A DNA stretch of 35,441 bases from Verrucomicrobiota bacterium (GTDB lineage Bacteria; Verrucomicrobiota; Verrucomicrobiia; Chthoniobacterales; UBA10450): contig QHOI01000049.1 of assembly GCA_003218705.1 (NCBI GenBank), forward strand, positions 1 to 35,441. Direction: 5' to 3'. The notes beneath the pieces are model-generated. The model was given only the letters and a program-made list of their open reading frames with translations. It was not told where the DNA came from and searched no databases. This document shows positions 1-7,564 of the stretch, one piece after another; position 1 is the first letter of the stretch, and each line of letters starts with the position of its first letter. A program made the position numbers and the translations under genes.

Positions 1-67
1 CCTCGATATAAGGCGCAGCTTCTTGCAGCTTTCGATCCAACCAATCTTGTTCAATCTGTTCGTTCAT
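1..67 (-). CDS. Probable anti-sigma factor, N-terminal fragment (runs off window)
   Basis: The first 22 codons of a minus-strand gene are visible (MNEQIEQDWLDRKLQEAAPYIE). It is too short for the ORF track. Its ATG follows the TAA of the ECF sigma gene directly (TAAATG), so the two are translationally coupled. The acidic, charged start with a WLDRKL-type helix resembles cytoplasmic N-termini of small anti-sigma factors encoded after ECF sigma genes. The assignment rests mainly on this position; the rest of the protein is outside the window, so no membrane segment or zinc motif can be checked. Confidence 0.55.
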   Translation of the reverse strand, partial: MNEQIEQDWLDRKLQEAAPYIE

Positions 68-601
68 TTATTGCGCCCAGACAGCCAAAGTCTTCTTCAA
101 TTTCTCCCGCCCTCGCAACACGTTTGTTTTGACCGTGCCAAGCGGAATGTCGAGCGCCCGCGCAGCTTCGTCGTGTGATAATCCATTCTGGCAGCAAAGC
201 AAAACTGCCGAGCGCTCGTGCAATGGCAGTAAACTAAGGGCATGCATAAGGTCATGTCTTAGACCCGGATCGACCGTCTGGGGGTCCTGTTCCGCCTGCC
301 ATTGCTCCTCATTGATGCCGACGAGCTCTTTCCGGCGTCGTGCGTCCTCGCGAAAGCAATTGTAGGCGATCCGGTAAAGCCAGGTGGAAAATTTCGCCTC
401 GCCGCGGAAGCCGCGGATGTTTTTATAAGCGCGAACAAATGCGTCCTGGGCCAGATCGTCGGCGAGTGCGAGATCGCCGCGGGTAAGTTGCCGCAACAAA
501 CCTCGCACGCTCGATTGATGACGACGAACCAACTCGCCAAAAGCGTGCTGGTCGTCATCAACAAGAACTCGGGCGACAAGGCCGGCATCGGTTAGCTCCA
601 C
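68..601 (-). CDS. ECF-type RNA polymerase sigma factor (sigma-70 family, RpoE-like)
   Basis: A 177-residue protein with the two-domain layout of ECF sigma factors. Region 2 (about residues 22-90) contains DDLAQDAFVRAYKN and the FSTWLYRIAYNCFRED core-binding and -10 recognition segment. Region 4 (about 118-172) contains a helix-turn-helix, LSHDEAARALDIPLGTVKTNV, for -35 recognition. There is no region 1.1 or 3, as usual for ECF factors. The start is GTG, nine bases after the upstream DUF6249 gene stops, and no strong ribosome site is visible, so coupling is likely. The following gene starts directly at its stop and is probably the cognate anti-sigma factor. The regulon cannot be read from the window. 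Confidence 0.93.
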   Translation of the reverse strand: MELTDAGLVARVLVDDDQHAFGELVRRHQSSVRGLLRQLTRGDLALADDLAQDAFVRAYKNIRGFRGEAKFSTWLYRIAYNCFREDARRRKELVGINEEQWQAEQDPQTVDPGLRHDLMHALSLLPLHERSAVLLCCQNGLSHDEAARALDIPLGTVKTNVLRGREKLKKTLAVWAQ

Positions 602-610
602 GCCGCGATA

Positions 611-1240
611 TTAGGGCGCCGGTGGCGGCGACGAAATGTCCTTCTTTCCCTCCAACTTCCACACGAGTAGGTAACCGAGGCCAATCACAAAGGGAATCAC
701 GCCGATGGCCCACGAGCCACCCTCCCACTCGTTCACTGCGCCGAAAAAAAGCATGAGGCCCAAGCCAACCATGCAAAGCACAACACCGCGGCGCATGTCT
801 GAGCGTTGCCGAACGGCGGGTGTAGGCGGAGCGAGCAAGGCCGGCGGAATCGGTTGGCCCTTTTCGGCCATCATTCGAATCGTGCGATGCATCATCCGAT
901 TTCTCGAAAAACCGAAATACATGATGACAGCCACGATCAGAACCGGCGCGCCGAAGATTGTCAGCATTGTGATCGCGACAATCGGGATGACGAATTCGGG
1001 AATATCGTCTGATTTGATCCTCTTAAGATCGGCTTCATCTCCATCAATCGCGATCCCGTGACGACCTTTAAGCTTTTTCTCGATCCGTTGATGGATTCTA
1101 TCCGCCAGATCCTGAGCGGGCGAGGCGCTGGCCGTCATCGACGCCGCCGGGGATGGCGGAGGAGGCGGCGGGGGTGCAGGTTGCGCCATGGCCGTAACGG
1201 CCAGCACAACTGAGCAAATGCAGAGAGGCAATGTTTTCAT
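611..1240 (-). CDS. DUF6249-type membrane protein with signal peptide
   Basis: The track ORF begins inside tRNA-Gly, so its first 48 codons are an artefact. The real start is the ATG at 1240 (MKTLPLC), preceded by AAGGA at good spacing, giving 209 residues. A signal peptide (residues 1-20, ending TAMAQ) leads into a proline/alanine-rich stretch. A charged region follows, then a long hydrophobic pair (VIPIVAITMLTIFGAPVLIV), the RMMAEKGQPIPPALL segment typical of DUF6249 proteins, and two further membrane helices. It is first in the operon with the ECF sigma factor (nine-base gap) and probable anti-sigma factor, suggesting a role in envelope stress sensing; that role is inference. The function of DUF6249 is unknown. 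Confidence 0.8.
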   Translation of the reverse strand: MKTLPLCICSVVLAVTAMAQPAPPPPPPPSPAASMTASASPAQDLADRIHQRIEKKLKGRHGIAIDGDEADLKRIKSDDIPEFVIPIVAITMLTIFGAPVLIVAVIMYFGFSRNRMMHRTIRMMAEKGQPIPPALLAPPTPAVRQRSDMRRGVVLCMVGLGLMLFFGAVNEWEGGSWAIGVIPFVIGLGYLLVWKLEGKKDISSPPPAP

Positions 1241-1323
1241 ATTGATCCTTTTGTAGTGAGATGCAGCCGACGTGGGTTTGGATTCAAAAAATAGCCACGC
1301 CCACCCCCAGCGTCGAAAGAAAA

Positions 1324-1398
<75 letters not shown>

Positions 1399-1415
1399 GT
1401 CTGGAAGGGGTAGAA

Positions 1416-1443
1416 ATAATGGCGCAGCAGGCTCATTCCGCAA
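1416..1443 (-). promoter_or_regulatory. Possible promoter of tRNA-Gly
   Basis: Reading the minus strand, TTGCGG (-35-like) is followed after 16 bases by CATTAT (-10-like), which ends 17 bases before the mature tRNA 5' end. The match to sigma-70 consensus is only moderate; position is the best argument. Confidence 0.35.
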
Positions 1444-1459
1444 CCGTAAATTCGGCCGA

Positions 1460-2956
1460 GTGGCGGAGCGCCAGACTAATGCCAGATTCTCTCCCATTAC
1501 TTCATCAGTCCATCATTCTATTTCGCCTTCACGCGACGAATTCCGCACACTCGCCAAGGGCGGCAATCTCATTCCGCTGATTGTCGATCTGGTCGCGGAC
1601 GTCGAGACGCCAGTCTCCGCTTTTGCCAAGATCGACAACGGGAATCCGTGCTTTCTTTTTGAATCGGCGGAACGGAACGAAGAGTCGGGACGCTTCTCGT
1701 TCATTGGCTTCGATCCGCTCGTGCTTTTTAACAGCGCCGATTGCGAAGGCGATCCGCTGACGAAGCTCCAAGAAATTCTGTCGCGTTTTCAATTTGTCGC
1801 GCGTCCCGACGTTCCCCATTTCGTCGGCGGCGCGGTTGGTTACATCGGGTACGACGTCGTTCGATTTTTCGAGCCGACTGTGCCAATCCATCCGCAGGAC
1901 GAACTGAAGAATCCGGAAATGATGTTCATGATTCCGCGGATCTTGATCGTTTTTGATCATCGATTTCGGAAACTTCGGCTCATTTGTAACGCGCATATCG
2001 AAAACAATACTTCTGCGGAGGACGCCTACGGACGCGCGGAAGCCGATCTGCAGAAAACGTTGTCGAAACTGAGCGAGTCGCGGGCGCTTCAGCCGATTGA
2101 TGCGAAAGCGGCCGGGAGTCTTCCGTCACCAGCCAGCAACACGGCTCGCACTGAATTTGAATCGATGGTCGCAAAGGCCAAAGAGCTGATCGCGGCCGGC
2201 GATATTTTTCAGGTTGTGTTGTCGCAGCGGTTCGAAACCGATTTTCTCGGTCAGCCGCTCGATCTTTACCGCGCGCTCCGCTTCGGGAATACTTCGCCGT
2301 ATATGTTTTGTTTACGCTTCGGCCGCGATTTCGCGGTCCTTGGCAGTTCGCCGGAAGTTCATCTGCGAGTGCGGGAGCGGACCGCCGAGTTGCGTCCGAT
2401 CGCCGGAACTTATCCGCGCGGCAAAGATTTGGCGGAAGATGAAAGATTTGCGGCCGATTTGATTGTCGATCCAAAAGAGCGCGCTGAGCACGTAATGCTG
2501 ATCGATCTCGGGCGAAATGATCTTGGACGGGTCGCGGACTTTGGCAGCGTCCGCGTGACGGAACAAATGGTGATCGAGCGCTACAGCCACGTCATGCACA
2601 TCGTTTCGCACATCGTTGCGCGTTTGCGCGAGGGCAAGAACGCCTTCGACGCGATTCGCGCAACGTTTCCCGCGGGCACGGTTTCTGGCGCGCCGAAAAT
2701 TCGCGCGATGCAAATCATTGCCGATTTGGAAAAAGCGCGACGCGGATTTTACGCGGGGATTGTTGGTTACTTCGGCTTTGATGGATCGCACGACAGCTGC
2801 ATCGCGATCCGCTCGATCATTTTAAAAGACGGAAAAGCGTATCTGCAAACGGGCGCGGGAATCGTGGCCGATTCCGATCCCACGCGCGAATTTGACGAAT
2901 GCGTGAACAAGGCGAAAGCGATGCTGGCCGCTATCGCGCGCGCAACGAAGAAATGA
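1460..2956 (+). CDS. trpE: Anthranilate synthase component I (TrpE)
   Basis: Chorismate-utilising enzyme that makes anthranilate from chorismate and ammonia or glutamine, the first step of tryptophan synthesis. The N-terminal domain carries [10 protein letters not shown] and FLFES, the counterpart of the LLES tryptophan-feedback motif. The C-terminal catalytic domain (about 235-490) has [51 protein letters not shown] and the terminal [10 protein letters not shown]. Together these indicate TrpE rather than isochorismate synthase; PabB is less likely but not excluded. The start is uncertain: GTG at 1460 opens the frame without a clear ribosome site, and family similarity begins near SISPSRDEF. 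Its stop overlaps the trpG start (ATGA). One AAGATCGACAA motif copy lies inside. Confidence 0.93.
   Translation: MAERQTNARFSPITSSVHHSISPSRDEFRTLAKGGNLIPLIVDLVADVETPVSAFAKIDNGNPCFLFESAERNEESGRFSFIGFDPLVLFNSADCEGDPLTKLQEILSRFQFVARPDVPHFVGGAVGYIGYDVVRFFEPTVPIHPQDELKNPEMMFMIPRILIVFDHRFRKLRLICNAHIENNTSAEDAYGRAEADLQKTLSKLSESRALQPIDAKAAGSLPSPASNTARTEFESMVAKAKELIAAGDIFQVVLSQRFETDFLGQPLDLYRALRFGNTSPYMFCLRFGRDFAVLGSSPEVHLRVRERTAELRPIAGTYPRGKDLAEDERFAADLIVDPKERAEHVMLIDLGRNDLGRVADFGSVRVTEQMVIERYSHVMHIVSHIVARLREGKNAFDAIRATFPAGTVSGAPKIRAMQIIADLEKARRGFYAGIVGYFGFDGSHDSCIAIRSIILKDGKAYLQTGAGIVADSDPTREFDECVNKAKAMLAAIARATKK
1628..1638 (+). repeat. Motif copy 1, AAGATCGACAA
   Basis: Exact copy of the recurrent word YAAGATCGACAW, inside trpE, read there as Lys-Ile-Asp. 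Confidence 0.85.
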
Positions 2957-3519
2957 AACTTCTGGTCATCGATAACTACGATTCGTTCACTTATAATCTC
3001 GTCCAGCTTTTCGGCGAGATGGATGTCGATCTTACGGTGAAGCGAAACGACGAAATTTCGATCGACGAGATCAAAAAACTGAAACCGGATCGGATTTGCA
3101 TTTCACCGGGACCGGGGCGGCCGGAAGATGCCGGCATCAGCCCCGATCTAATTCGCGAACTCGGACCGCGCGTCCCGATTCTTGGTGTTTGTCTTGGTCA
3201 TCAATGCATCGCGCAAGCGTTCGGCGGCGAAGTGGTGCGCGCCGAAAGATTAATGCACGGCAAGACTTCACAGATTCATCATCAACTCCGAGGCGTTTTC
3301 AAAGATTTGGCCGAGCCACTCGAAGCGACGCGCTATCATTCTTTGATCGTGCGCCGGGAATCGTTGCCCGATTCGCTCGAAATTACCGCCGAGACCGACG
3401 ACGGCGAAATCATGGGACTGCAACATCGACAATTTCCGATCCACGGCGTCCAGTTTCATCCCGAATCGATCCTGACGACCGAAGGGCGCAAGTTGCTCGC
3501 GAATTTTCTGCGTGTTTAA
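2953..3519 (+). CDS. trpG: Glutamine amidotransferase, anthranilate synthase component II (TrpG/PabA)
   Basis: The track ORF begins at 2899 in another frame of trpE. The true start is the ATG at 2953 ([18 protein letters not shown]), overlapping the trpE stop by four bases (ATGA), giving 188 residues. It is a class I glutamine amidotransferase: oxyanion region SPGPGRP, nucleophile Cys80 in GVCLGHQ, and His/Glu in VQFHPES near the C-terminus. It supplies ammonia from glutamine to TrpE in the cytoplasm. With no separate pab genes visible it may also serve folate synthesis. Its last four bases (TTAA) are shared with the convergent DAHP synthase stop. Confidence 0.93.
   Translation: MKLLVIDNYDSFTYNLVQLFGEMDVDLTVKRNDEISIDEIKKLKPDRICISPGPGRPEDAGISPDLIRELGPRVPILGVCLGHQCIAQAFGGEVVRAERLMHGKTSQIHHQLRGVFKDLAEPLEATRYHSLIVRRESLPDSLEITAETDDGEIMGLQHRQFPIHGVQFHPESILTTEGRKLLANFLRV
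3023..3033 (-). repeat. Motif copy 2, AAGATCGACAT
   Basis: Exact copy on the minus strand, inside trpG, where the plus strand reads Val-Asp-Leu. Confidence 0.85.
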
Positions 3520-4535
3520 GCGCCGTTGCGCGAGATCACCTCGTGAATCTGGCGGACTTCACGCACCATTTGTTCGTATTCGTCGAACCTGAGTGATTGC
3601 GCGCCGTCCGAGAGCGCTTCGTCCGGTCGCCCGTGCACTTCGATCATCAAACCGTCAGCGCCGACCGCGATTCCGGCGCGCGCGAGAGGCGTCACCATGT
3701 AGCTGCGGCCGGTTCCGTGGGCGGCATCGACAATCACCGGCAAATGCGAAATTTTTCTTACCGCCGGAACTGCGGCTAAATCGAGCGTGTTTCGCGTGTG
3801 TTGAGCGAACGTGCGCACGCCGCGCTCGCATAGGACGATGTTATAATTTCCTTCCGCCATCACGTATTCGGCCGCGAGTAACCACTCTTCTAACGTCGCG
3901 GCCATGCCGCGCTTCAACAGCACCGGCAACTTCGAGCGACCGACGCGCCGAAGGAGTGTGAAATTCTGCATGTTGCGCGCACCGATCTGAATCATATCGG
4001 CATATTTTTCGACGAGATCGACGTTCGCTTCATCGAGCGCTTCGCTCACGATTTTCAGACCGAACTCGTTCCGAATCTCGGCGAGAATCTTGAGGCCCGG
4101 CTCCCCCAGCCCGGAAAAAGCGTAAGGCGAAGTGCGCGGTTTGAATGCGCCACCGCGGAAAAATTTCGCGCCGCTGCGCTGGACCACATCCGCTATCGCA
4201 AACGCCTGCTTGCTGTTTTCAATGGCACACGGTCCGGCGATGATCGCGAGCGAGCCGTCCCCGATCCTAGCGCCGTCGCCAAGATCGACAATCGTGCGTT
4301 CCGGCCGGAGATCGAGCGTGATCAATTTGTACGGTTTGGTAACGCGGATCGCTTCCGAAACGCCGGGGAGATTTTCAAAATGTGAGAGATCGACCGCGCC
4401 CTGATTGCCGGTGATTCCGATCGCGGTGCGATTTGCGCCGGGCATGACGTGCGCGCGAAAGCCGAGCGATTCGACCACGCGAACCACGTTGTCGATCTCG
4501 CCCTTGCCGGCGCTGGCGTTCATTACGATGAGCAT
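3516..4535 (-). CDS. aroF: 3-deoxy-7-phosphoheptulonate (DAHP) synthase
   Basis: Condenses phosphoenolpyruvate and erythrose 4-phosphate, the entry step of the shikimate pathway. The protein has 339 residues. An N-terminal ferredoxin-like domain (about 1-70, [21 protein letters not shown]) is joined to a TIM barrel with [65 protein letters not shown] and [15 protein letters not shown]. This is the Thermotoga/Bacillus-like class with a regulatory N-terminal domain. It lies tail to tail with trpEG, grouping pathway entry with the tryptophan branch. The start codon is ATG at 4535; a TATAAT box lies about 28 bases upstream. Confidence 0.95.
   Translation of the reverse strand: MLIVMNASAGKGEIDNVVRVVESLGFRAHVMPGANRTAIGITGNQGAVDLSHFENLPGVSEAIRVTKPYKLITLDLRPERTIVDLGDGARIGDGSLAIIAGPCAIENSKQAFAIADVVQRSGAKFFRGGAFKPRTSPYAFSGLGEPGLKILAEIRNEFGLKIVSEALDEANVDLVEKYADMIQIGARNMQNFTLLRRVGRSKLPVLLKRGMAATLEEWLLAAEYVMAEGNYNIVLCERGVRTFAQHTRNTLDLAAVPAVRKISHLPVIVDAAHGTGRSYMVTPLARAGIAVGADGLMIEVHGRPDEALSDGAQSLRFDEYEQMVREVRQIHEVISRNGA
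4281..4291 (+). repeat. Motif copy 3, AAGATCGACAA
   Basis: Exact copy inside aroF (minus gene, read as Ile-Val-Asp-Leu). Confidence 0.85.
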
Positions 4536-4563
4536 GGCGTGAAAAGGCGTTTACTTACCGGGA

Positions 4564-4569
4564 ATTATA
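4564..4569 (-). promoter_or_regulatory. Candidate -10 box for the DAHP synthase gene
   Basis: Minus-strand TATAAT lies 28 bases before the aroF ATG, in the 48-base gap after the VOC gene. A TTGACC is present only six bases upstream of it, so no well-spaced -35 is visible. An internal promoter is possible but weakly supported. Confidence 0.35.
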
Positions 4570-4583
4570 CCCTTCGGTCAAAT

Positions 4584-5567
4584 TTAACCCGCAGTTTTCG
4601 CTTTTGCCTCGATCAAAATCGGCGGAAGCGCACGCTCAATTTCGGCCCGATGTTGCTCGTACTGGGGTGGTAATTTTAAACTTTCACCCAGCTGTTTGAC
4701 CGGTTCGTCGACGGTAAATCCGGGACCTTCGGTGGCAATCTCAAACAAAATACCACCGGGCTCGCGAAAATAGATCGAATGAAAATAAAAGCGGTCGATA
4801 ACCGGGGTGACGTGCAAACCAATGTCGACCAGCTCTTTGCGCCAGCGTGATTGTTCCTTGTCGTTCGCGCATCGGAAAGCGATGTGATGCACCGTCCCGG
4901 CCGAATTCACCCCAAACTGTCCCTCGGCTCGTTCGACAAGGTCGACCTGAGCGCTTGTCGATTTGGAATTTATCGACAATCGGCGGCGCGATCCTTCTTC
5001 GCCGATCAATTCGAAGCCGAGCGTTTTAAGTAATTCCTCCGTCGGCCCGGTCTGTTGCACTTCAAGCGTCGGCGCGTGAAACCCGTGGATCGCAAACTTC
5101 TGCGGTACTTTGCTTTCATATTTAAGATCGACATCGTCCAGTTGCGTCGATTCGATTAACTCGAGCAACAGTCCATCGGTATCGGTTAGGCGAAGACCGG
5201 GCGCATTAAAGCGCGACGGAATTTCTTCACAGAAAACCCGATGTTCGGCGAAGCGCGCTTTCCAATACGCGATCGAACTCGCTGGGATCGTGAAACTCGC
5301 ACTGATTACCTGGCCGGTTCCGCGGGTCCCGCGACGCGCACCCGGCCACGCAAAAAAGGTGATGGCCGTTCCCGGCCGTCCGGTCCGATCGCCAAAATAA
5401 AAATGATAGGTCGATGGATCGTCAAAGTTGACGGTGCGCTTGGCCAAGCGCAGGCCGAGGATCTGGGTGTAAAAATCCACGTTGCGCTGAGGATCGCTCG
5501 CGATGGCAGTGATATGATGAGTTCCGCGAAGTTTCACAATCGAATCGTAGGCTAACAAGTTTCCCAC
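4584..5567 (-). CDS. VOC-family ring-cleaving dioxygenase-like protein (glyoxalase fold)
   Basis: A 327-residue protein of two vicinal-oxygen-chelate modules, similar to MhqO/MhqA-type ring-cleaving dioxygenases. Candidate metal ligands are the His pair in GTHHITAIA near residue 17, the His in TVHHIAF at about 227, and the Glu in GGILFEIATEGPGF at about 275. DPQRNVDFYTQILGLRLAKRTVNFDD is characteristic of this subgroup and is followed by YHFYFGDRTGRPG. Substrate unknown; hydroquinone or catechol-like compounds are handled by relatives. The track start is GTG at 5567, only 14 bases from the divergent prmA ATG; a second in-frame GTG at 5537 is possible. It lies 48 bases upstream of aroF on the same strand. 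Confidence 0.85.
   Translation of the reverse strand: MGNLLAYDSIVKLRGTHHITAIASDPQRNVDFYTQILGLRLAKRTVNFDDPSTYHFYFGDRTGRPGTAITFFAWPGARRGTRGTGQVISASFTIPASSIAYWKARFAEHRVFCEEIPSRFNAPGLRLTDTDGLLLELIESTQLDDVDLKYESKVPQKFAIHGFHAPTLEVQQTGPTEELLKTLGFELIGEEGSRRRLSINSKSTSAQVDLVERAEGQFGVNSAGTVHHIAFRCANDKEQSRWRKELVDIGLHVTPVIDRFYFHSIYFREPGGILFEIATEGPGFTVDEPVKQLGESLKLPPQYEQHRAEIERALPPILIEAKAKTAG
5124..5134 (+). repeat. Motif copy 4, AAGATCGACAT
   Basis: Exact copy inside the VOC gene (minus gene, read as Asp-Val-Asp-Leu). Confidence 0.85.
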
Positions 5568-5581
5568 GACTTATTCAACGC

Positions 5582-6379
5582 ATGTATTTGTGGCGACGAC
5601 AGGCAAGCGAGAAGTGGTGGAGGGATAAAGAAGAGGAATTACGCGCCGTTGCGGGCGATCGATTGGCGATAATCGAACAAGCCGGTCGACGACGATTGCA
5701 GTTCGAAGTCGCATCAAGTTCCCGCACTGGGTTGCTAAAGCTGGCGAAACAATTCGGTGGACGAGTCGAGAAACTTCCGCGCGATTGGTTAAAACGCTTT
5801 TCGCGTCCGCAAAAAACCAAGCCGATCGAACTCCGGAATCAAAAGTTAATCATTCCTGCTCGCGCCGCTTTCGGAACCGGCGAACACGCGACGACCGCGA
5901 TGTCGTTGCGATTACTCGAGAAGTTAACGCGCAAATGGAGATCGCGCTGGTCGATTGTCGATCTTGGAACAGGTTCGGGAATTCTGGCGCTAGCTGCGCG
6001 TTTGTTAGGTGCGCAACGGGTAATCGGAATCGATAACGATCCGGTCGCGATCTCGACCGCAAAAGCGAATGCACTGGCAAATAAGATTCAAGGCGTGCAA
6101 TTTCTCGTCAGCGACGTGCGTCGTTGGAAATCTCCGCCAAAGAGCCTCTTCCGACGAAGCGGCTACGGCGGCCAAGTCGACATCATCATCGCGAATCTGT
6201 TTAGCGAGCTATTGATCGAGATCTTGCCGAAACTCAAAACCGCGCGCTGGATGATTCTTTCGGGAATCTTACGAAACCAGCAACGTGATGTAACTCACGC
6301 ACTTAAGCGACATAAGATCGACATCCTTCAAGTTCGCCGGCGCGGAAAGTGGGTTGCGATTCTAGCGTCGGTCAGGTAG
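5582..6379 (+). CDS. prmA: Ribosomal protein L11 methyltransferase (PrmA)
   Basis: SAM-dependent methyltransferase expected to trimethylate ribosomal protein L11. At 265 residues it is somewhat shorter than E. coli PrmA, with the reduction in the N-terminal substrate-recognition domain. Family motifs are in order: AFGTGEHATT (PrmA hallmark, about 97-106), VDLGTGSGILALAA (SAM motif I), GIDNDPVAIS, IIANLFSELLIEILP (the NPP-type region reads NLF, as in PrmA) and LSGIL. The protein is very basic, compatible with ribosome association. It diverges from the VOC gene with only 14 bases between start codons. Two AAGATCGACA motif copies lie in it. Confidence 0.88.
   Translation: MYLWRRQASEKWWRDKEEELRAVAGDRLAIIEQAGRRRLQFEVASSSRTGLLKLAKQFGGRVEKLPRDWLKRFSRPQKTKPIELRNQKLIIPARAAFGTGEHATTAMSLRLLEKLTRKWRSRWSIVDLGTGSGILALAARLLGAQRVIGIDNDPVAISTAKANALANKIQGVQFLVSDVRRWKSPPKSLFRRSGYGGQVDIIIANLFSELLIEILPKLKTARWMILSGILRNQQRDVTHALKRHKIDILQVRRRGKWVAILASVR
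5955..5965 (-). repeat. Motif copy 5, AAGATCGACAA
   Basis: Exact copy inside prmA, where the SAM motif I codons read Ile-Val-Asp-Leu. Confidence 0.85.
6314..6324 (+). repeat. Motif copy 6, AAGATCGACAT
   Basis: Exact copy near the 3' end of prmA, read as Lys-Ile-Asp-Ile. Confidence 0.85.
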
Positions 6380-6412
6380 GTTCGGCGACCCTTAGCGGCT
6401 ACGGTTCTCTGC

Positions 6413-6427
6413 ATAAACGCGGTTTAT
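6413..6427. promoter_or_regulatory. Perfect dyad (ATAAAC-GCG-GTTTAT) upstream of the NDK gene
   Basis: Two exact 6-base inverted arms separated by GCG lie 18 bases before the NDK start. They overlap a second imperfect dyad at 6419-6437 (GCGGTTTAT/ATAAGCCGC), and GCGGCT at 6395-6400 can also pair with AGCCGC at 6432-6437. The arrangement could be an operator or the 3' structure of prmA. There is no T-run, so an intrinsic terminator is unlikely. Confidence 0.4.
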
Positions 6428-6444
6428 CATAAGCCGCGGGCAAA

Positions 6445-7527
6445 ATGTCCATGCAGACCGAGGAACTATCCTACGCCATCATTACGCCGTATTCGATGCG
6501 CAAATCGCGCACCGGCGGGATCATCGCCCGGCTGATTTCGCGCACGGGTCTCGATCTGGTGGCCGCGCGCATGTTCGCGCCGAGCGAAGAACTGGTTCGC
6601 CGCTACGCCGAGACGATTGTGAGCGAAACGAAACCGGCTCATCGTGCGACCCAGGAATTAATTCATGAGTACGTCCTGAAAAATTTTGGCGCGAAAAAAG
6701 ATCGTCAGCAATCGCGCGTTTTACTTCTCCTTTTTCGCGGGCCAGACGCGGCCGCAAGAATGCGCGCGACCGTAGGTCACATTACGCACGAGGAAACCAG
6801 CGGGGAAACAATTCGTGACACGTTCGGCGATTACGTGACCGATGATTCGGGCAAAGTCATTTACTTCGAACCAGCAGTCGTTGCTGAGTTCAATCGCAAC
6901 GCAATCGAACGGGATTTAAAACTTTGGGCGGAATTTTCAGATCGCGACGGCGGCGTGCTCGATCAAGCGGTGCAATTTCCGAAGGAGGCGAAGATCGAGA
7001 AGACCTTGGTTCTAATTAAGCCGGACAATTTCAAATTTCCAAACATTCGTCCCGGCGGTGTGATCGAAGTTTTTTCACGGACCGGTCTCTACATTGTCGG
7101 TTTCAAAGTTCACCGGATGAGTGTCGCGCAGGCGGAGGACTTTTACGGACCCGTGCTACCGGTGTTGCAGGAAAAATTAGGACGCAACAAGGGACGCGAT
7201 GCGTGGGAAGACATCGTCGAATTTATGGCCGGCGCGCGGCCGAGCGACACGCTTCCGGAAAAACGGGACGCGCCCGGCACAGAAAAGTGCATTGCCCTGG
7301 TTTATCAGGGCGAAGACGCCGTTCGCAAAATTCGCGAAGTGCTCGGCCCAACCGATCCCGCGAAAGCGCCGCCAGGCTCGATTCGGAAAGAATTTGGCCA
7401 GACGATCATGATCAACGCTGCGCACGCGTCCGACTCGATTGAGAACGCGAAACGCGAGATGGCAATCGTGCGGGTGGAGGAGAATAACTTTAAACCTTTG
7501 ATTGAAAACTTTTATGGCCGCCAATAG
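6445..7527 (+). CDS. Tandem nucleoside diphosphate kinase-domain protein (one degenerate, one intact domain)
   Basis: At 360 residues it is about two and a half times a normal NDK (about 140), and holds two NDK-like domains. The C-terminal one (about 184-345) keeps TLVLIKPDN with the catalytic-site Lys192, VIEVFSRTGLYIVGFK, and the phosphorylated histidine in INAAHASDS (His327), so it should transfer phosphate between NTPs and NDPs. It carries an insertion around 235-275. The N-terminal one (about 8-160) has the same frame (ARLISRTGLDLVAARMF, LFRGPDAAARMRATVG, TIRDTFGDYV) but reads ITPYS instead of IKPD and has no histidine at the active site, so it is probably inactive and structural or regulatory. 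Start: ATG at 6445 or 6451. Confidence 0.82.
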   Translation: MSMQTEELSYAIITPYSMRKSRTGGIIARLISRTGLDLVAARMFAPSEELVRRYAETIVSETKPAHRATQELIHEYVLKNFGAKKDRQQSRVLLLLFRGPDAAARMRATVGHITHEETSGETIRDTFGDYVTDDSGKVIYFEPAVVAEFNRNAIERDLKLWAEFSDRDGGVLDQAVQFPKEAKIEKTLVLIKPDNFKFPNIRPGGVIEVFSRTGLYIVGFKVHRMSVAQAEDFYGPVLPVLQEKLGRNKGRDAWEDIVEFMAGARPSDTLPEKRDAPGTEKCIALVYQGEDAVRKIREVLGPTDPAKAPPGSIRKEFGQTIMINAAHASDSIENAKREMAIVRVEENNFKPLIENFYGRQ

Positions 7528-7553
7528 TGTGCGCTCCCTGAATTAAAACGAAC

Positions 7554-7564
7554 AAGATCGACAT
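7554..7564 (+). repeat. Motif copy 7, AAGATCGACAT (overlaps the aspC start codon)
   Basis: Exact copy in the NDK-aspC gap; its last two bases are the A and T of the aspC ATG. Confidence 0.85.

Noticed and set aside
4564-4592. Full sigma-70 promoter TTGACC...TATAAT before aroF
   Set aside because: The two boxes are only six bases apart, too close for a functional pair; only the -10 box was kept as a weak candidate.
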